A stretch of 31,957 bases of DNA from Candidatus Poseidoniales archaeon (GCA_009887135.1 QXYA01000065.1:1-31957); one strand, 5' to 3'. Positions 24,311 to 31,957 are shown, counted from the first letter of the stretch. Translations and numbers: made by a program. Notes: generated by a model not told the origin, from the letters alone.

Positions 24311-24931
24311 CTAAATCATAGAAAGAAAACAGTCATCATCGACTTCGATGATTCCGCCTGTGGAAAGCAGATGGTCAATTGCTTCATCAATTTCATCTTC
24401 AGAAACGCCGTGCGAAGACATTCTCTGGAAGATGACATTGAGTGTAGCGACAGGCTCACCCTTTTCGATTTCTCCATCAATAATCATCACAACCAATTGA
24501 CACGCTACTGCGAGTAACGGGTCATCGCCTTGGTCATCAGGCAATAGTTCGATGAATGCTTCAGCACCATGAGCCTCACCTTCTTCCACACGAGGTGCTT
24601 CTTTGCGTTGAGACAGGCCAGTAAAGATACGGTCTTGATCAAGCCCAAAGCAATCAAAGATGCTCATTTGGTGTTCGTCTTTCGATCGTTGTCCAGGCTC
24701 AATTCGAGAGGCAAGGTCATCAAGTCGGAACTTTCGTTGTTCCAAAAGGAGTCGTTCACGCTTCAAGTCATGACGAATCAAAGCCAATGTCTGTTCAGCT
24801 TGCTGAGAAAGCCATGTGTTAATGCTCCATTCAGGATCGAGCCCGTGCATGACTTCTGCCATGCGTCGAACGGGTTCAGGAAGCGCGGCAACATCAATTA
24901 GTCCGCGACTTTCTTGACTCTCCTCACTCAT
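24311..24931 (-). CDS. Soluble helical protein with possible C-terminal winged-helix domain (unknown)
   Basis: A 206-residue cytoplasmic protein without membrane helices. Residues 10-45 form a helical segment (PEPVRRMAEVMHGLDPEW), about 45-80 a charged coil (KRERLLLEQRKFRLDDLASRI), then a linker, and about 130-206 a compact domain whose end (SEDEIDEAIDHLLSTGGIIEVDDDCF) matches the helix-then-wing pattern of the small winged-helix domains found at archaeal MCM and RPA C termini. That resemblance is only by eye. Start ATG 24931 is backed by a strong GGAGG leader. It ends 57 bases ahead of the hairpin gene group and 59 bases after it comes from the pantoate-ligase gene on the same strand. Confidence 0.66.
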   Translation of the reverse strand: MSEESQESRGLIDVAALPEPVRRMAEVMHGLDPEWSINTWLSQQAEQTLALIRHDLKRERLLLEQRKFRLDDLASRIEPGQRSKDEHQMSIFDCFGLDQDRIFTGLSQRKEAPRVEEGEAHGAEAFIELLPDDQGDDPLLAVACQLVVMIIDGEIEKGEPVATLNVIFQRMSSHGVSEDEIDEAIDHLLSTGGIIEVDDDCFLSMI

Positions 24932-24990
24932 GGAACTTCCTCCGAGATGACGGCACTTGAAGCCTTCCCATCATGACGTTGGAAAATTGA

Positions 24991-25746
24991 CTATTCCACG
25001 GTCTTGAATCGATCTTTCATCCCGTTTACAATGGAATCAAGAGCGGCCTGTAATGTTTCTACATGAACGTAATCTGATCGAGATGGTAAGTCTGAATCAA
25101 AGCCATCCACCATCTCTGCAATACACCTTGTTACTTCATTGACAATCGTTATCGATCCAGTTTGAGATGAACGTGAAAGAGGATTGAGGTCGATGACGAT
25201 AACGGTCTTACCCATAGCAGCCAGTGCCTGACAGCGATCGCCATCCTCAAGAGGGACGAGTAGAACATCAGATTGTAGAATGCCTTTCGATTCACATTTT
25301 GCTCTCGGTCCTTTCAATCCAGGAATTTCAGCATCAGGATTTGCCCCAAGAATTTCAACGCCTAAACCAAGTCGTTTATTCCGCTCATCCAAATCAGATA
25401 AGAGGGCAGTCATACGTTCTGTTGTTCTGTAGAAGATGTTGACTTCCACAGGGCAATCAAGTAAATGTGCCAACTGTAGCATTTCATCACCAGCTAATGC
25501 GACAACATTTCCGTTAAGAGAAAGAACAGGATGCTTTGCTTCTTTCAGGCAACGGAGGGCTACCTTAGTAGCAAAATCGGCGCTTTCAATGGTCTGTTCT
25601 CCAATGAGATAGTCGTAAGCTTCACCACGCCCATGGGCGATTAAAGCAGAGTCTGCAAGCATACCCTTCTTTGCTGCGATTTCAAGACGATGACGCATCA
25701 GCAGCGAACGATAACGTGGGTGGCTTGGATCAGCGGCATGGTCCAT
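24991..25746 (-). CDS. 4-phosphopantoate--beta-alanine ligase (archaeal CoA pathway)
   Basis: Joins 4-phosphopantoate to beta-alanine with ATP to make 4'-phosphopantothenate, replacing bacterial pantothenate synthetase/kinase. The 251-residue protein matches the archaeal family end to end: HPRYRSLLMRHRLE, ALIAHGRGEAYDYLIGE, HPVLSLNGNVVALAG, VEVNIFYRTTER, VLLVPLEDGDRC and VIDLNPLSRSSQ. The ATG at 25746 has a textbook AGGTGA leader 4 bases upstream that overlaps the NadC stop, so it is probably co-transcribed with nadC, giving a cofactor (NAD and CoA) unit. Complete and without odd substitutions. Confidence 0.94.
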   Translation of the reverse strand: MDHAADPSHPRYRSLLMRHRLEIAAKKGMLADSALIAHGRGEAYDYLIGEQTIESADFATKVALRCLKEAKHPVLSLNGNVVALAGDEMLQLAHLLDCPVEVNIFYRTTERMTALLSDLDERNKRLGLGVEILGANPDAEIPGLKGPRAKCESKGILQSDVLLVPLEDGDRCQALAAMGKTVIVIDLNPLSRSSQTGSITIVNEVTRCIAEMVDGFDSDLPSRSDYVHVETLQAALDSIVNGMKDRFKTVE

Positions 25747-25755
25747 CAGTTCACC

Positions 25756-26691
25756 TCAGTTTTGGTCGATGAGCATACTCATGTCCATTGGAGAGACACC
25801 GCGATTGACTGCACTGGTTGATAATACATCGACTCCACATTCTCTCCACTCTTCTAAATCTCCAAAGATAATGTTCCCGCTAGCCTCAAGAACGACTGAA
25901 TCACGTAAGTCCATCTCAACCATTTCAGCTACCATTTCCTTGCAGCGTTCTGGACCGAAATTATCCAGCATGAGAACAAGAGGAGGGCCATCACCTTCAG
26001 ACGATCTTTGTTTCCATGTGGTTGCAGCAATGATGGCTTCTTTTTCGTTTGTGACTTCAAGTTCAAGGAATGCCCCACACTCTTCGAGATTGGTTTCCGT
26101 AAGAACAGATACAATAGCGTGCAGCGCTTCACCTTCAAGGGATGCTAGATCATTTTCCTTGATCATTTTTGCATCATTTTTGTTGAGCCGATGGGTGAGT
26201 CCCCCGCCAAGATGAACCGCCCACTTGTCCAATAAGCCCCAGACTGTTTTCCGGGTTGCAGCGACTTGTCCAGAAGCGACTTGAGCCCACTTTGCAGATT
26301 CTGTTGCGATGCCAGATAACTGACCGAGAATGTTCAACACCGAACGCTCCATTCTCAGAAGTGATTCAGTATCGCCATGAAGTTCGACAATCGTATCGTC
26401 TTCACTGACTCGTCTACCATCGCCAGCACGCCATGTGGCATTCAGACCAGGGGCCCAGATTTGCAACATGTAGTCAACAACAGCAGCTCCAGCAACAGTT
26501 CCCGTAGATTTTGCCACGATTTTGGCAGTTTTCTTCTCGCCAAAACCCATCAATGGGCCATCAATACCATCATCTCCAAGAACAGCAGTAACCCAACGGT
26601 CCATGCTTCCTGTGAGTAATCTGCTCGGTCCATCTTCAGCGGTCCACAAGAGGTGGCCACGGTCATGAGGCAGGGATGCTCGCTCGCCCAT
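25756..26691 (-). CDS. nadC: NadC-type nicotinate-nucleotide pyrophosphorylase (variant active-site loop)
   Basis: Phosphoribosyltransferase of the quinolinate/nicotinate PRTase fold that forms nicotinate mononucleotide for NAD. The 311-residue chain shows the N-terminal domain, the helix ERSVLNILGQLSGIAT, the signature TRKTVWGLLDKWAVHLGGGLTHR and the barrel end DVLSTSAVNRGV. In typical NadC the loop reads TRKT-x-P-G-x-R and K-D-N-H; here Trp replaces Pro, Leu replaces Arg, and KENDL replaces KDNHI. This could indicate a nicotinate rather than quinolinate preference. ATG 26691 is chosen; upstream reading reaches only a TTG at 26724. First gene of the cofactor pair; divergent from the FAD protein. 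Confidence 0.85.
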   Translation of the reverse strand: MGERASLPHDRGHLLWTAEDGPSRLLTGSMDRWVTAVLGDDGIDGPLMGFGEKKTAKIVAKSTGTVAGAAVVDYMLQIWAPGLNATWRAGDGRRVSEDDTIVELHGDTESLLRMERSVLNILGQLSGIATESAKWAQVASGQVAATRKTVWGLLDKWAVHLGGGLTHRLNKNDAKMIKENDLASLEGEALHAIVSVLTETNLEECGAFLELEVTNEKEAIIAATTWKQRSSEGDGPPLVLMLDNFGPERCKEMVAEMVEMDLRDSVVLEASGNIIFGDLEEWRECGVDVLSTSAVNRGVSPMDMSMLIDQN

Positions 26692-26771
26692 GACCAGCGC
26701 TAGGCATCGAAGGACTTCAAGCAACCTGTTTATCCGCGAGGGATTGATGAGGGGGAAAGCATAGCAAAGAC

Positions 26772-27851
26772 ATGGCCAGAGTCATCGTCATCGGCGCAGG
26801 ACTCGCGGGTCTTGCAACTGCGATGGAAGCCTCTGTTCGTGGCCATCACGTTGTCGTTCTCGATCAACGTTCAACCATTGGAGGCCGCGCATCGAGCGAA
26901 CTTCGAGACGATTTTCCCATTGGGTTTGGCCCTCATTTCTTGCTTAAGAAAGGCCCCCTGCATCGTTTGGTGTTGAAGATTAGTCGAATGAAACCCTCAA
27001 CGCTTCCCCTACGCCCTCACCGAATTGAATTAGTTGGCAAGGGAATGATGCAACCTCGTTCACCGATGATGGATGCAGTGTTGTACCGGAGAGCCGTTCG
27101 CAAATACGAAGTGGCCCACCCATCGATTCGAGCTGCTGAACAATTCGCTTCTTGGGGAATGGGAAGTGAAGTCCGCAGTAAAGCACTTCTTCGAAGTAAA
27201 TTGCTCGGATTAAAGGAAGGCTGGTCAGGATTGATTGGCCGCCTAGCAGTAACACTTGACGAAGTAGGAATCCCAATTGAAACTGGTGCTAAGGTCACGC
27301 AAGTTGAGCGAAATAAAGTCCACCTTGCCGATGGACGCCACATTGAAACCGATGTGATTATCTTAGCCTGTGGCTATAGGAGATCAAAACAACTTCTTCC
27401 CAATATACCAGATTGTGAATCGTTGAAAGCCTCAACGATTGATGTTGCCCTCGACTCGACACCACTCGGAGAAAAGCAAGCCATTCTGGATATCAAGAAT
27501 TCAATTGGTTTGTTCGATATGAAACAGATTCATCCTGGTATTGTTTCTTCAGGCTCTCTCCTTTCTGCAATTTGTTTTTCAGATAAACCAAAGGAGCAAC
27601 GCATGGAAATGTTGGATGCATTTCTCGACGAGCGGGCGCCTGGATGGAGGTCGCATATTCTTCACGACCGCAGACAAGAACAAGTCACTGTGGCAATTCT
27701 AGGCAACCGTCCTTCACATGATAGTGTTGCCAAAAAAGGGATTCTACTCGCTGGCGCTTGGGTTGAAAGTGAACACATACTTTCGGATGGAGCGGTTGCA
27801 TCTGCCCGCCTTGTTGCAGAATCAATTGCTTCAATTCCACTTCAAAAATGA
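26772..27851 (+). CDS. FAD-dependent amine-oxidase/phytoene-desaturase-fold oxidoreductase
   Basis: Flavoprotein, 359 residues. The N-terminal dinucleotide motif is VIVIGAGLAGLATAM, followed by VVVLDQRSTIGGRASS, where the GGR part is the family's second FAD contact. The C terminus has GILLAGAWVESEHILSDGAVASARLVAESI, the FAD-closing helix typical of the NAD(P)-binding-8 / amino-oxidase group. It is about 140 residues shorter than carotenoid desaturases (roughly 500 aa), with a reduced substrate-binding region. Substrate is not predictable. ATG 26772 is the first Met of the Rossmann strand. Exonuclease III starts 26 bases after its stop on the same strand. Confidence 0.84.
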   Translation: MARVIVIGAGLAGLATAMEASVRGHHVVVLDQRSTIGGRASSELRDDFPIGFGPHFLLKKGPLHRLVLKISRMKPSTLPLRPHRIELVGKGMMQPRSPMMDAVLYRRAVRKYEVAHPSIRAAEQFASWGMGSEVRSKALLRSKLLGLKEGWSGLIGRLAVTLDEVGIPIETGAKVTQVERNKVHLADGRHIETDVIILACGYRRSKQLLPNIPDCESLKASTIDVALDSTPLGEKQAILDIKNSIGLFDMKQIHPGIVSSGSLLSAICFSDKPKEQRMEMLDAFLDERAPGWRSHILHDRRQEQVTVAILGNRPSHDSVAKKGILLAGAWVESEHILSDGAVASARLVAESIASIPLQK

Positions 27852-27876
27852 AAAGCCCAGTGCCTATGGAAGGACC

Positions 27877-28668
27877 ATGCGCGTTGTTACATGGAACGTA
27901 AATGGGCTTCGAGCCGCCATTCGAAAAGGGATCGACGGGTGGTTTGAATCCGTAGATGCAGAAATATGGATGCTTCAAGAAACACGTGTTCTCGAGGAAC
28001 AATTTCCGAAAGGTTGGAATTGGCCAAGCACACATCAAGCCCTTCTCCATCCTGCGGAAAAGAAAGGATACTCAGGGGTTGCAACATTGTCAAGCATTGA
28101 CATGGTTGAAGAGCGCAGGGGCATGATCAGTTCGATAGATGCAAACGATTCAGAAGGAAGAATCATTGTAACGAAGCATGGAAACCTTACGTGCATTAAC
28201 ACCTATCTCCCCAGTGGTTCAAACAAGGAAGAACGCCAAAATTTCAAGGAGCAATGGATGGATGAATGGCGAACATGGTTAGAGCCTTATCTTCAACTTA
28301 GCACCCCAGTTCTTGTCGTTGGAGACTTGAATATCGCACATACAGAAGATGATATTTGGAATGCTAAAGGAAATGCAAAATCAAGTGGTTTTCTTCCACA
28401 AGAGCGAGAATGGTTCTCAAACTTACTTGGAGATGGATGGCATGATTTATTCCGTGAACATGTTGGAGAAGGCGTAAAACTCTACTCCTGGTGGTCGAAT
28501 CGTGGTCAAGCCAGAGCAAAAAATCGTGGCTGGAGAATTGATTACATGCTTGGAAATGAAGCACTTATGCCCTTTGTTGAATCCATTCGAATCGACCGTC
28601 AAGGCGGCCTCGATATCTCTGACCATGCGCCCGTAATTCTTGATTTGAGTGACCAAGTTACATCCTGA
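27877..28668 (+). CDS. xth: Exodeoxyribonuclease III / AP endonuclease
   Basis: DNA repair nuclease of the EEP superfamily: cuts abasic sites and trims 3' ends. The 263-residue protein starts directly at RVVTWNVNGLRA (Asn7), with LQETRV (Glu35), the Asp150/Asn152 pair in VVGDLNIAHTEDD, RIDYML (Asp222) and the catalytic SDHAPV (Asp249, His250). All six key residues are present, so it should be active. ATG 27877, with GGAAGGA close upstream, is chosen because the longer frame opens inside the preceding gene. The last 11 bases overlap the TauE/SafE gene on the other strand. Confidence 0.95.
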   Translation: MRVVTWNVNGLRAAIRKGIDGWFESVDAEIWMLQETRVLEEQFPKGWNWPSTHQALLHPAEKKGYSGVATLSSIDMVEERRGMISSIDANDSEGRIIVTKHGNLTCINTYLPSGSNKEERQNFKEQWMDEWRTWLEPYLQLSTPVLVVGDLNIAHTEDDIWNAKGNAKSSGFLPQEREWFSNLLGDGWHDLFREHVGEGVKLYSWWSNRGQARAKNRGWRIDYMLGNEALMPFVESIRIDRQGGLDISDHAPVILDLSDQVTS

Positions 28669-29395
28669 ATCCTTCGATGATGTACAAGAAACCTGAAGCT
28701 ACAATTCCACAAAGAATCATTGTTCGGATATGGGTTTTCTTCCATCGGATGAGCCATCGCTTTCCAAGATGAACGCCGATAATTGCACACAGGACAGATC
28801 CACCGATGAGCGGTAAGAATTCGATAAGTTCAGTGCCGTCGGAATAGAGGTAAACAGGTAAACGAGAGAGATCAACAACCAATGCCAGAAGAGCAGCAGT
28901 TGCTGCATATGCTGACTTATCTGGTAATCTTCTTTGTAGGAACATTGCACGTAAAGCCCCTTGATGGCCTGTGAGCCCTCCCATAAGCCCTGAACCAAAC
29001 CCGCCCCATCGGTCTTCTGCTTCTGGTAATCGATAGGAAGTCCATCGCTCAGTTGCGGATAAAAGAGGCAAGAGTATGAGTGCAAATCCAACAACGATGA
29101 GCAAAGGTTTCTGATCAATACTTGTGCTCATCAAGGCTCCAATCAATGCACCCAATACCATTGCCCAGCCATATCGTTTTACTGCTGAAACGTCCAGATG
29201 GGTCTTGAGGAGAAGCAGTTTCCAACCATTATGTGCAGCATGTATTACGGCAACTGCAGCAATTGCAAGATGGGGGTCGAGCCACAACAACATAATTGGC
29301 GTTAGCATTGTTGCGAGTCCAAAACCCGCTGGAACTGTTAGTGCTGCGGCCAGAAGCGTTGCAACCATGACAACGGCGAAGAGGACAGCATCCAT
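28658..29395 (-). CDS. TauE/SafE-family membrane transporter
   Basis: Eight-helix membrane protein (245 aa) of the TauE/SafE (sulfite exporter) family, which moves sulfite, sulfoacetate or other organic anions. Two homologous halves are visible, each opening with a helix containing the typical Gly/Pro/Asn pattern: VPAGFGLATMLTPIMLLW in the first and WGGFGSGLMGGLTGHQGALRAMF in the second, the latter being the family's most conserved segment. The substrate is not visible. It is divergent from the photolyase gene (89 bases between starts) and convergent with xth, an 11-base overlap. Confidence 0.87.
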   Translation of the reverse strand: MDAVLFAVVMVATLLAAALTVPAGFGLATMLTPIMLLWLDPHLAIAAVAVIHAAHNGWKLLLLKTHLDVSAVKRYGWAMVLGALIGALMSTSIDQKPLLIVVGFALILLPLLSATERWTSYRLPEAEDRWGGFGSGLMGGLTGHQGALRAMFLQRRLPDKSAYAATAALLALVVDLSRLPVYLYSDGTELIEFLPLIGGSVLCAIIGVHLGKRWLIRWKKTHIRTMILCGIVASGFLYIIEGFRM

Positions 29396-29484
29396 GTTTG
29401 ACCCAAGATATTCTCCATCATCAATTTGTCTTTTTGATATGGTATCAGACAGGAGGTTATAGCCTTCTCAAGATAGGTCGGGCT

Positions 29485-31122
29485 ATGACTTGGAGGAGGA
29501 CTACGTCAGGGAATGGAACGTTCTCTTCACTCTTTAGAGACGACTCAATTGAGGATGTCAAATCATGGTGGTTCCTTCCATATGATCAACTCAATCTTGC
29601 CTTTTTTGAAGGAAAGAAATCGTACGGAATCATCCTCATTGAAAGCGAAGAACAAGGTAAGAGGAGGCCATATCATAAACAAAAGTTGAGTTTTCTTCTT
29701 TCAAATCTCCGCCACTTTGCTCTAGAGGCGCAAGCCGCAGATATCCCAGTATTGCATCTTACAACAACCACGCAATACGATGACGCTCTGAGAAGGATCA
29801 TTCAAGAAATTGGAAGCATCAATATGTTCAAACCAGCTGAACGCGAACTCAGAGTTACACTCAAGCCACTGATTGATGAAGGTAGCATCACTGTGCACGA
29901 ACATCCTGGTTGGCTAACGCCACAAGAATGGTTCACCTCTACTGTTGGTACAGAACCTCCTTTCCGAATGGATAGATTCTATCGAAACGTACGCAAGAAA
30001 ACAGGTTGGCTCATGGAAGATGATGCCCCCTATGGTGGTAAATTCAGCCATGATGGTGACAATCGCCATCCTTGGAAAGGAGAACATACGCCCCCACAAG
30101 CCCCTGTTTACAAGGTTGATTCTATTGATGAGGAAGTCATCTCACTCGTAAATTCAATCTATGCAGAACATCCAGGAGATGCACGACTTGACCACCTCCC
30201 TACATCCTCTTCAGATCATGAACAGGCGCTTGAGTTCACAACAACGATCTTGGAACATTTTGGACAGTACGAAGACGCCATGACAAAACAGAGTCGGGGG
30301 CTGTTCCACTCACGTCTCGCTTCATCGATGAACCTCCATCGAATAATGCCGCAACACGTTGTCGAACTCGTTCTCGCAGCTGACATTCCTCTAAATTCTA
30401 AAGAAGGATTTCTGCGTCAAATGATCTGGCGAGAATACGTTCATCATATCCACGATATTACTGATGGATTCAGAACGATTGATGTAAAGAAAACGAAACC
30501 AAAAAGCCGCCAAGCGAACTGGACGAGCGCCTCTTCATCGGACGAAGAATCTCATCCCAATCATCTCAACCAAACACGTTCGCTACCAATGGCATACTGG
30601 GGCGAAAAGAGTGGCCTCGATTGTCTTGATTGGGCTGTAGAGTCGGTCATGGATGAAGCATGGACCCATCACATTCCACGCTTGATGGTATTGAGCAATC
30701 TCGCACAACTTCTCGATATAGAGCCAAGAGAACTTACGGATTGGTTCCATGCTGGTTTTGTCGATGCATTTGATTGGGTTGTAGAGCCAAACGTTCTGGG
30801 AATGGGAACCTTCTCCCTTGGTGATGCAATGATGACGAAGCCCTACATTTCAGGGACCCCTTACATCAAGAAAATGGGTGATTTTTGCTCGTCATGTCAG
30901 TTCCATCCAACGAAAACATGCCCTATTTCATCGATGTATTGGGCGTATTTCGAACGGCATAAATCCTCCTTCAAAGGAAATCATCGCCTTGCAATGACGC
31001 TGAGAACACTGGAGAAAAGAGATCCAGAAAAGAAGCGGAATGATGCAGAAACATTCGCTTGGGTAAGCACTACGTTAAGCGAGGGGAAATCCCTTCAGCA
31101 GCAAACCCGCCTGTTCAATTAA
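29485..31122 (+). CDS. FeS bacterial-type cryptochrome/photolyase (probable (6-4) photolyase)
   Basis: Light-driven DNA repair flavoprotein of the FeS-BCP/PhrB branch, 545 residues. The N-terminal alpha/beta antenna domain (about 15-130) is followed by the helical FAD domain with QSRGLFHSRLASSMNLHRIMP, FLRQMIWREYVHHIHD and ARNW-type LMVLSNLAQLLDI. Four cysteines placed to hold a [4Fe-4S] cluster are Cys380 (GLDCLDW), Cys468 and Cys471 (CSSC) and Cys479. ATG 29485 is chosen; upstream reading would start inside the divergent gene's promoter. A GATATGG box at 29435-29441 could be its TATA. Members repair (6-4) photoproducts in bacteria. A photolyase fits a sunlit habitat; the archaeal occurrence is not itself new. 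Confidence 0.9.
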   Translation: MTWRRTTSGNGTFSSLFRDDSIEDVKSWWFLPYDQLNLAFFEGKKSYGIILIESEEQGKRRPYHKQKLSFLLSNLRHFALEAQAADIPVLHLTTTTQYDDALRRIIQEIGSINMFKPAERELRVTLKPLIDEGSITVHEHPGWLTPQEWFTSTVGTEPPFRMDRFYRNVRKKTGWLMEDDAPYGGKFSHDGDNRHPWKGEHTPPQAPVYKVDSIDEEVISLVNSIYAEHPGDARLDHLPTSSSDHEQALEFTTTILEHFGQYEDAMTKQSRGLFHSRLASSMNLHRIMPQHVVELVLAADIPLNSKEGFLRQMIWREYVHHIHDITDGFRTIDVKKTKPKSRQANWTSASSSDEESHPNHLNQTRSLPMAYWGEKSGLDCLDWAVESVMDEAWTHHIPRLMVLSNLAQLLDIEPRELTDWFHAGFVDAFDWVVEPNVLGMGTFSLGDAMMTKPYISGTPYIKKMGDFCSSCQFHPTKTCPISSMYWAYFERHKSSFKGNHRLAMTLRTLEKRDPEKKRNDAETFAWVSTTLSEGKSLQQQTRLFN

Positions 31123-31152
31123 TTGTGCAGGTGCTAATTTGATAAGAGCGCC

Positions 31153-31860
31153 ATGAACTGTCAGTTTATGGAAGGAGGAGACAGACTACTCGCGCCCTTG
31201 GGGTTAATTGTTTTCGGTTTGTTTATATTTTTTGGGACCGGAAGCGAGAGTGAACCGTTGGACTCCATCCTCCCATATGTCCTTTCAGCACCGTTTCTAC
31301 TTTCGGGATTTTTCATTCTTTCAGTACGCCTTGGAGAATTAACTCTCGGAGAAAAATCAAATCTGGAAATCGACACAAGTTCTCCGGAATCCATATTTAA
31401 TTCCATGGAAAATTACAGTAAATTCAAGGAACAAGAAGGGAAACACGCAGTTCAAGCAACAGGATATCTTCTTCTTACGATCACAATTACACTCGCGGTA
31501 CTCACCGTTGTTCTTGGGGTTGCTTGGCTGTTTTTGTTGGCAGCACTCGGCGGTATGGGCGGTAATCCAGACAACAGTGGGTTTGAAAGTTCGTTCAACT
31601 TCATCATCACCATTCTCAAGATTTGTTTCTGGACATACATCGGTAGCAACATTTTAATCGCCAGACCGTGGGCATTGTTCATTGAAGAACCCCCTCTCGA
31701 TTCATCAAAAACAGTTACCAAAAAATCAACAACTGAGCCAGAAAAAATTGAACCAAAAAGGCTTCTTTATTGTCCAAAATGTGCTGCAGCAATTCGCGTT
31801 CCTATGGCATACAAGGGGAGAGCAAAGTGTCCCAAATGTGAAGAGATCTTTGAAGCGTAG
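31153..31860 (+). CDS. Membrane protein ending in a zinc ribbon (unknown)
   Basis: A 235-residue protein: hydrophobic segments near 13-29, 42-58, 103-136 (possibly two helices) and 148-170, then a Lys/Thr/Glu-rich linker and a C-terminal zinc ribbon (about 207-235) with CPKC ... CPKC spaced 18 residues apart around RVPMAYKGRAK. The ribbon should face the cytoplasm and could bind nucleic acid or protein. No family recognised. It starts 30 bases after the photolyase gene with only a weak leader; ATG 31168 is an alternative. Two nested hairpins follow its stop. Confidence 0.68.
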   Translation: MNCQFMEGGDRLLAPLGLIVFGLFIFFGTGSESEPLDSILPYVLSAPFLLSGFFILSVRLGELTLGEKSNLEIDTSSPESIFNSMENYSKFKEQEGKHAVQATGYLLLTITITLAVLTVVLGVAWLFLLAALGGMGGNPDNSGFESSFNFIITILKICFWTYIGSNILIARPWALFIEEPPLDSSKTVTKKSTTEPEKIEPKRLLYCPKCAAAIRVPMAYKGRAKCPKCEEIFEA

Positions 31861-31874
31861 GGTAGGCTCAGTAC

Positions 31875-31905
31875 TGGGGGACTGAACACCCATTATACTC
31901 CCCCA
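31875..31905 (+). terminator. Hairpin with 7-base arms TGGGGGA/TCCCCCA behind the last gene
   Basis: Perfect 7-base arms flank a 17-base loop, 14 bases beyond the stop of the zinc-ribbon membrane protein. No T-run follows, so it is not a classical intrinsic terminator; it may be a 3' stability element or processing signal. A second hairpin lies at 31918-31933. Confidence 0.4.
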
Positions 31906-31917
31906 TAATGTCTTGAG

Positions 31918-31933
31918 GGGTTTGCAAGAACCC
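31918..31933 (+). repeat. Second inverted repeat GGGTT-6-AACCC
   Basis: Perfect 5-base arms around TGCAAG. The loop's GCAAG also pairs with CTTGC at 31933-31937, so two alternative hairpins compete over the same bases. No gene was found between 31861 and the window end. Confidence 0.35.
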
Positions 31934-31957
31934 TTGCGATTTAGTGGAAATGATATG

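Noticed and set aside
1..31957. tRNA, rRNA, CRISPR repeats, insertion sequences, attachment sites and replication origin
   Set aside because: No cloverleaf, direct-repeat array, transposase or integrase motif was found by eye. A real tRNA scan or repeat search would be decisive.

Overview
The window looks like a compact, moderately AT-rich euryarchaeal chromosome. The best guess is a marine Thermoplasmatota lineage of the Marine Group II / Poseidoniales type. Directly visible archaeal markers are both subunits of DNA topoisomerase VI (the A subunit is cut by the left edge), transcription factor B, a Pcc1-like KEOPS subunit, a THEP1 NTPase and archaeal-type 4-phosphopantoate--beta-alanine ligase. 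An FeS-type photolyase suggests a sunlit habitat. The lineage assignment is inference. No rRNA, tRNA, CRISPR array, transposase or prophage gene was seen, and no gene-free stretch exceeds 300 bases.

Layout. 1-5485 (minus): top6A (partial), top6B, a PAP2-type membrane phosphatase/transferase, and a single-chain aconitase-superfamily enzyme with its swivel domain first. 5571-10123 (plus): TFB, then a HEAT-like helical-repeat protein 17 bases behind it, then a large exported Fn3-like protein anchored at its C terminus. 10124-13373: a small four-helix membrane protein, a GalU-like nucleotidyltransferase (plus), then rnhA, gcvH, a small membrane protein and THEP1 (minus). 13491-16443 (minus): two adjacent TerB-like proteins followed by a solitary N6-adenine-type DNA methyltransferase. 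16568-18939: a DUF2237 protein (plus), then a surface-sugar cluster (RmlA-like nucleotidyltransferase, short UDP-sugar dehydrogenase, GtrA-like protein, minus). 19032-22413 (minus): HflX, a membrane protein with a carboxypeptidase-regulatory-like domain, and a beta-propeller. 22462-24931: pcc1 (plus) facing an unrecognised set of three two-helix membrane proteins and a soluble partner (minus). 24991-31860: 4-phosphopantoate--beta-alanine ligase and NadC (minus), a FAD amine-oxidase-fold protein and exonuclease III (plus), a TauE/SafE transporter (minus), the FeS photolyase (plus), and a membrane protein ending in a zinc ribbon (plus).

Organisation. Genes abut or overlap by start/stop sharing (TGATG, GTGA, ATGA). 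At least four convergent pairs overlap at their 3' ends by 10-25 bases, and one more pair abuts with no gap. Divergent pairs share very short promoter regions. Clear Shine-Dalgarno leaders (for example ahead of TFB, the pantoate ligase and the 24931 gene) coexist with an apparently leaderless promoter ahead of the 24254 gene. The two least explained groups are the four-gene membrane/coiled-coil cluster at 22653-24931, whose promoter carries a perfect 7-base inverted repeat over the TATA box, and the TerB-TerB-methyltransferase cassette at 13491-16443. Both are presented as hypotheses.
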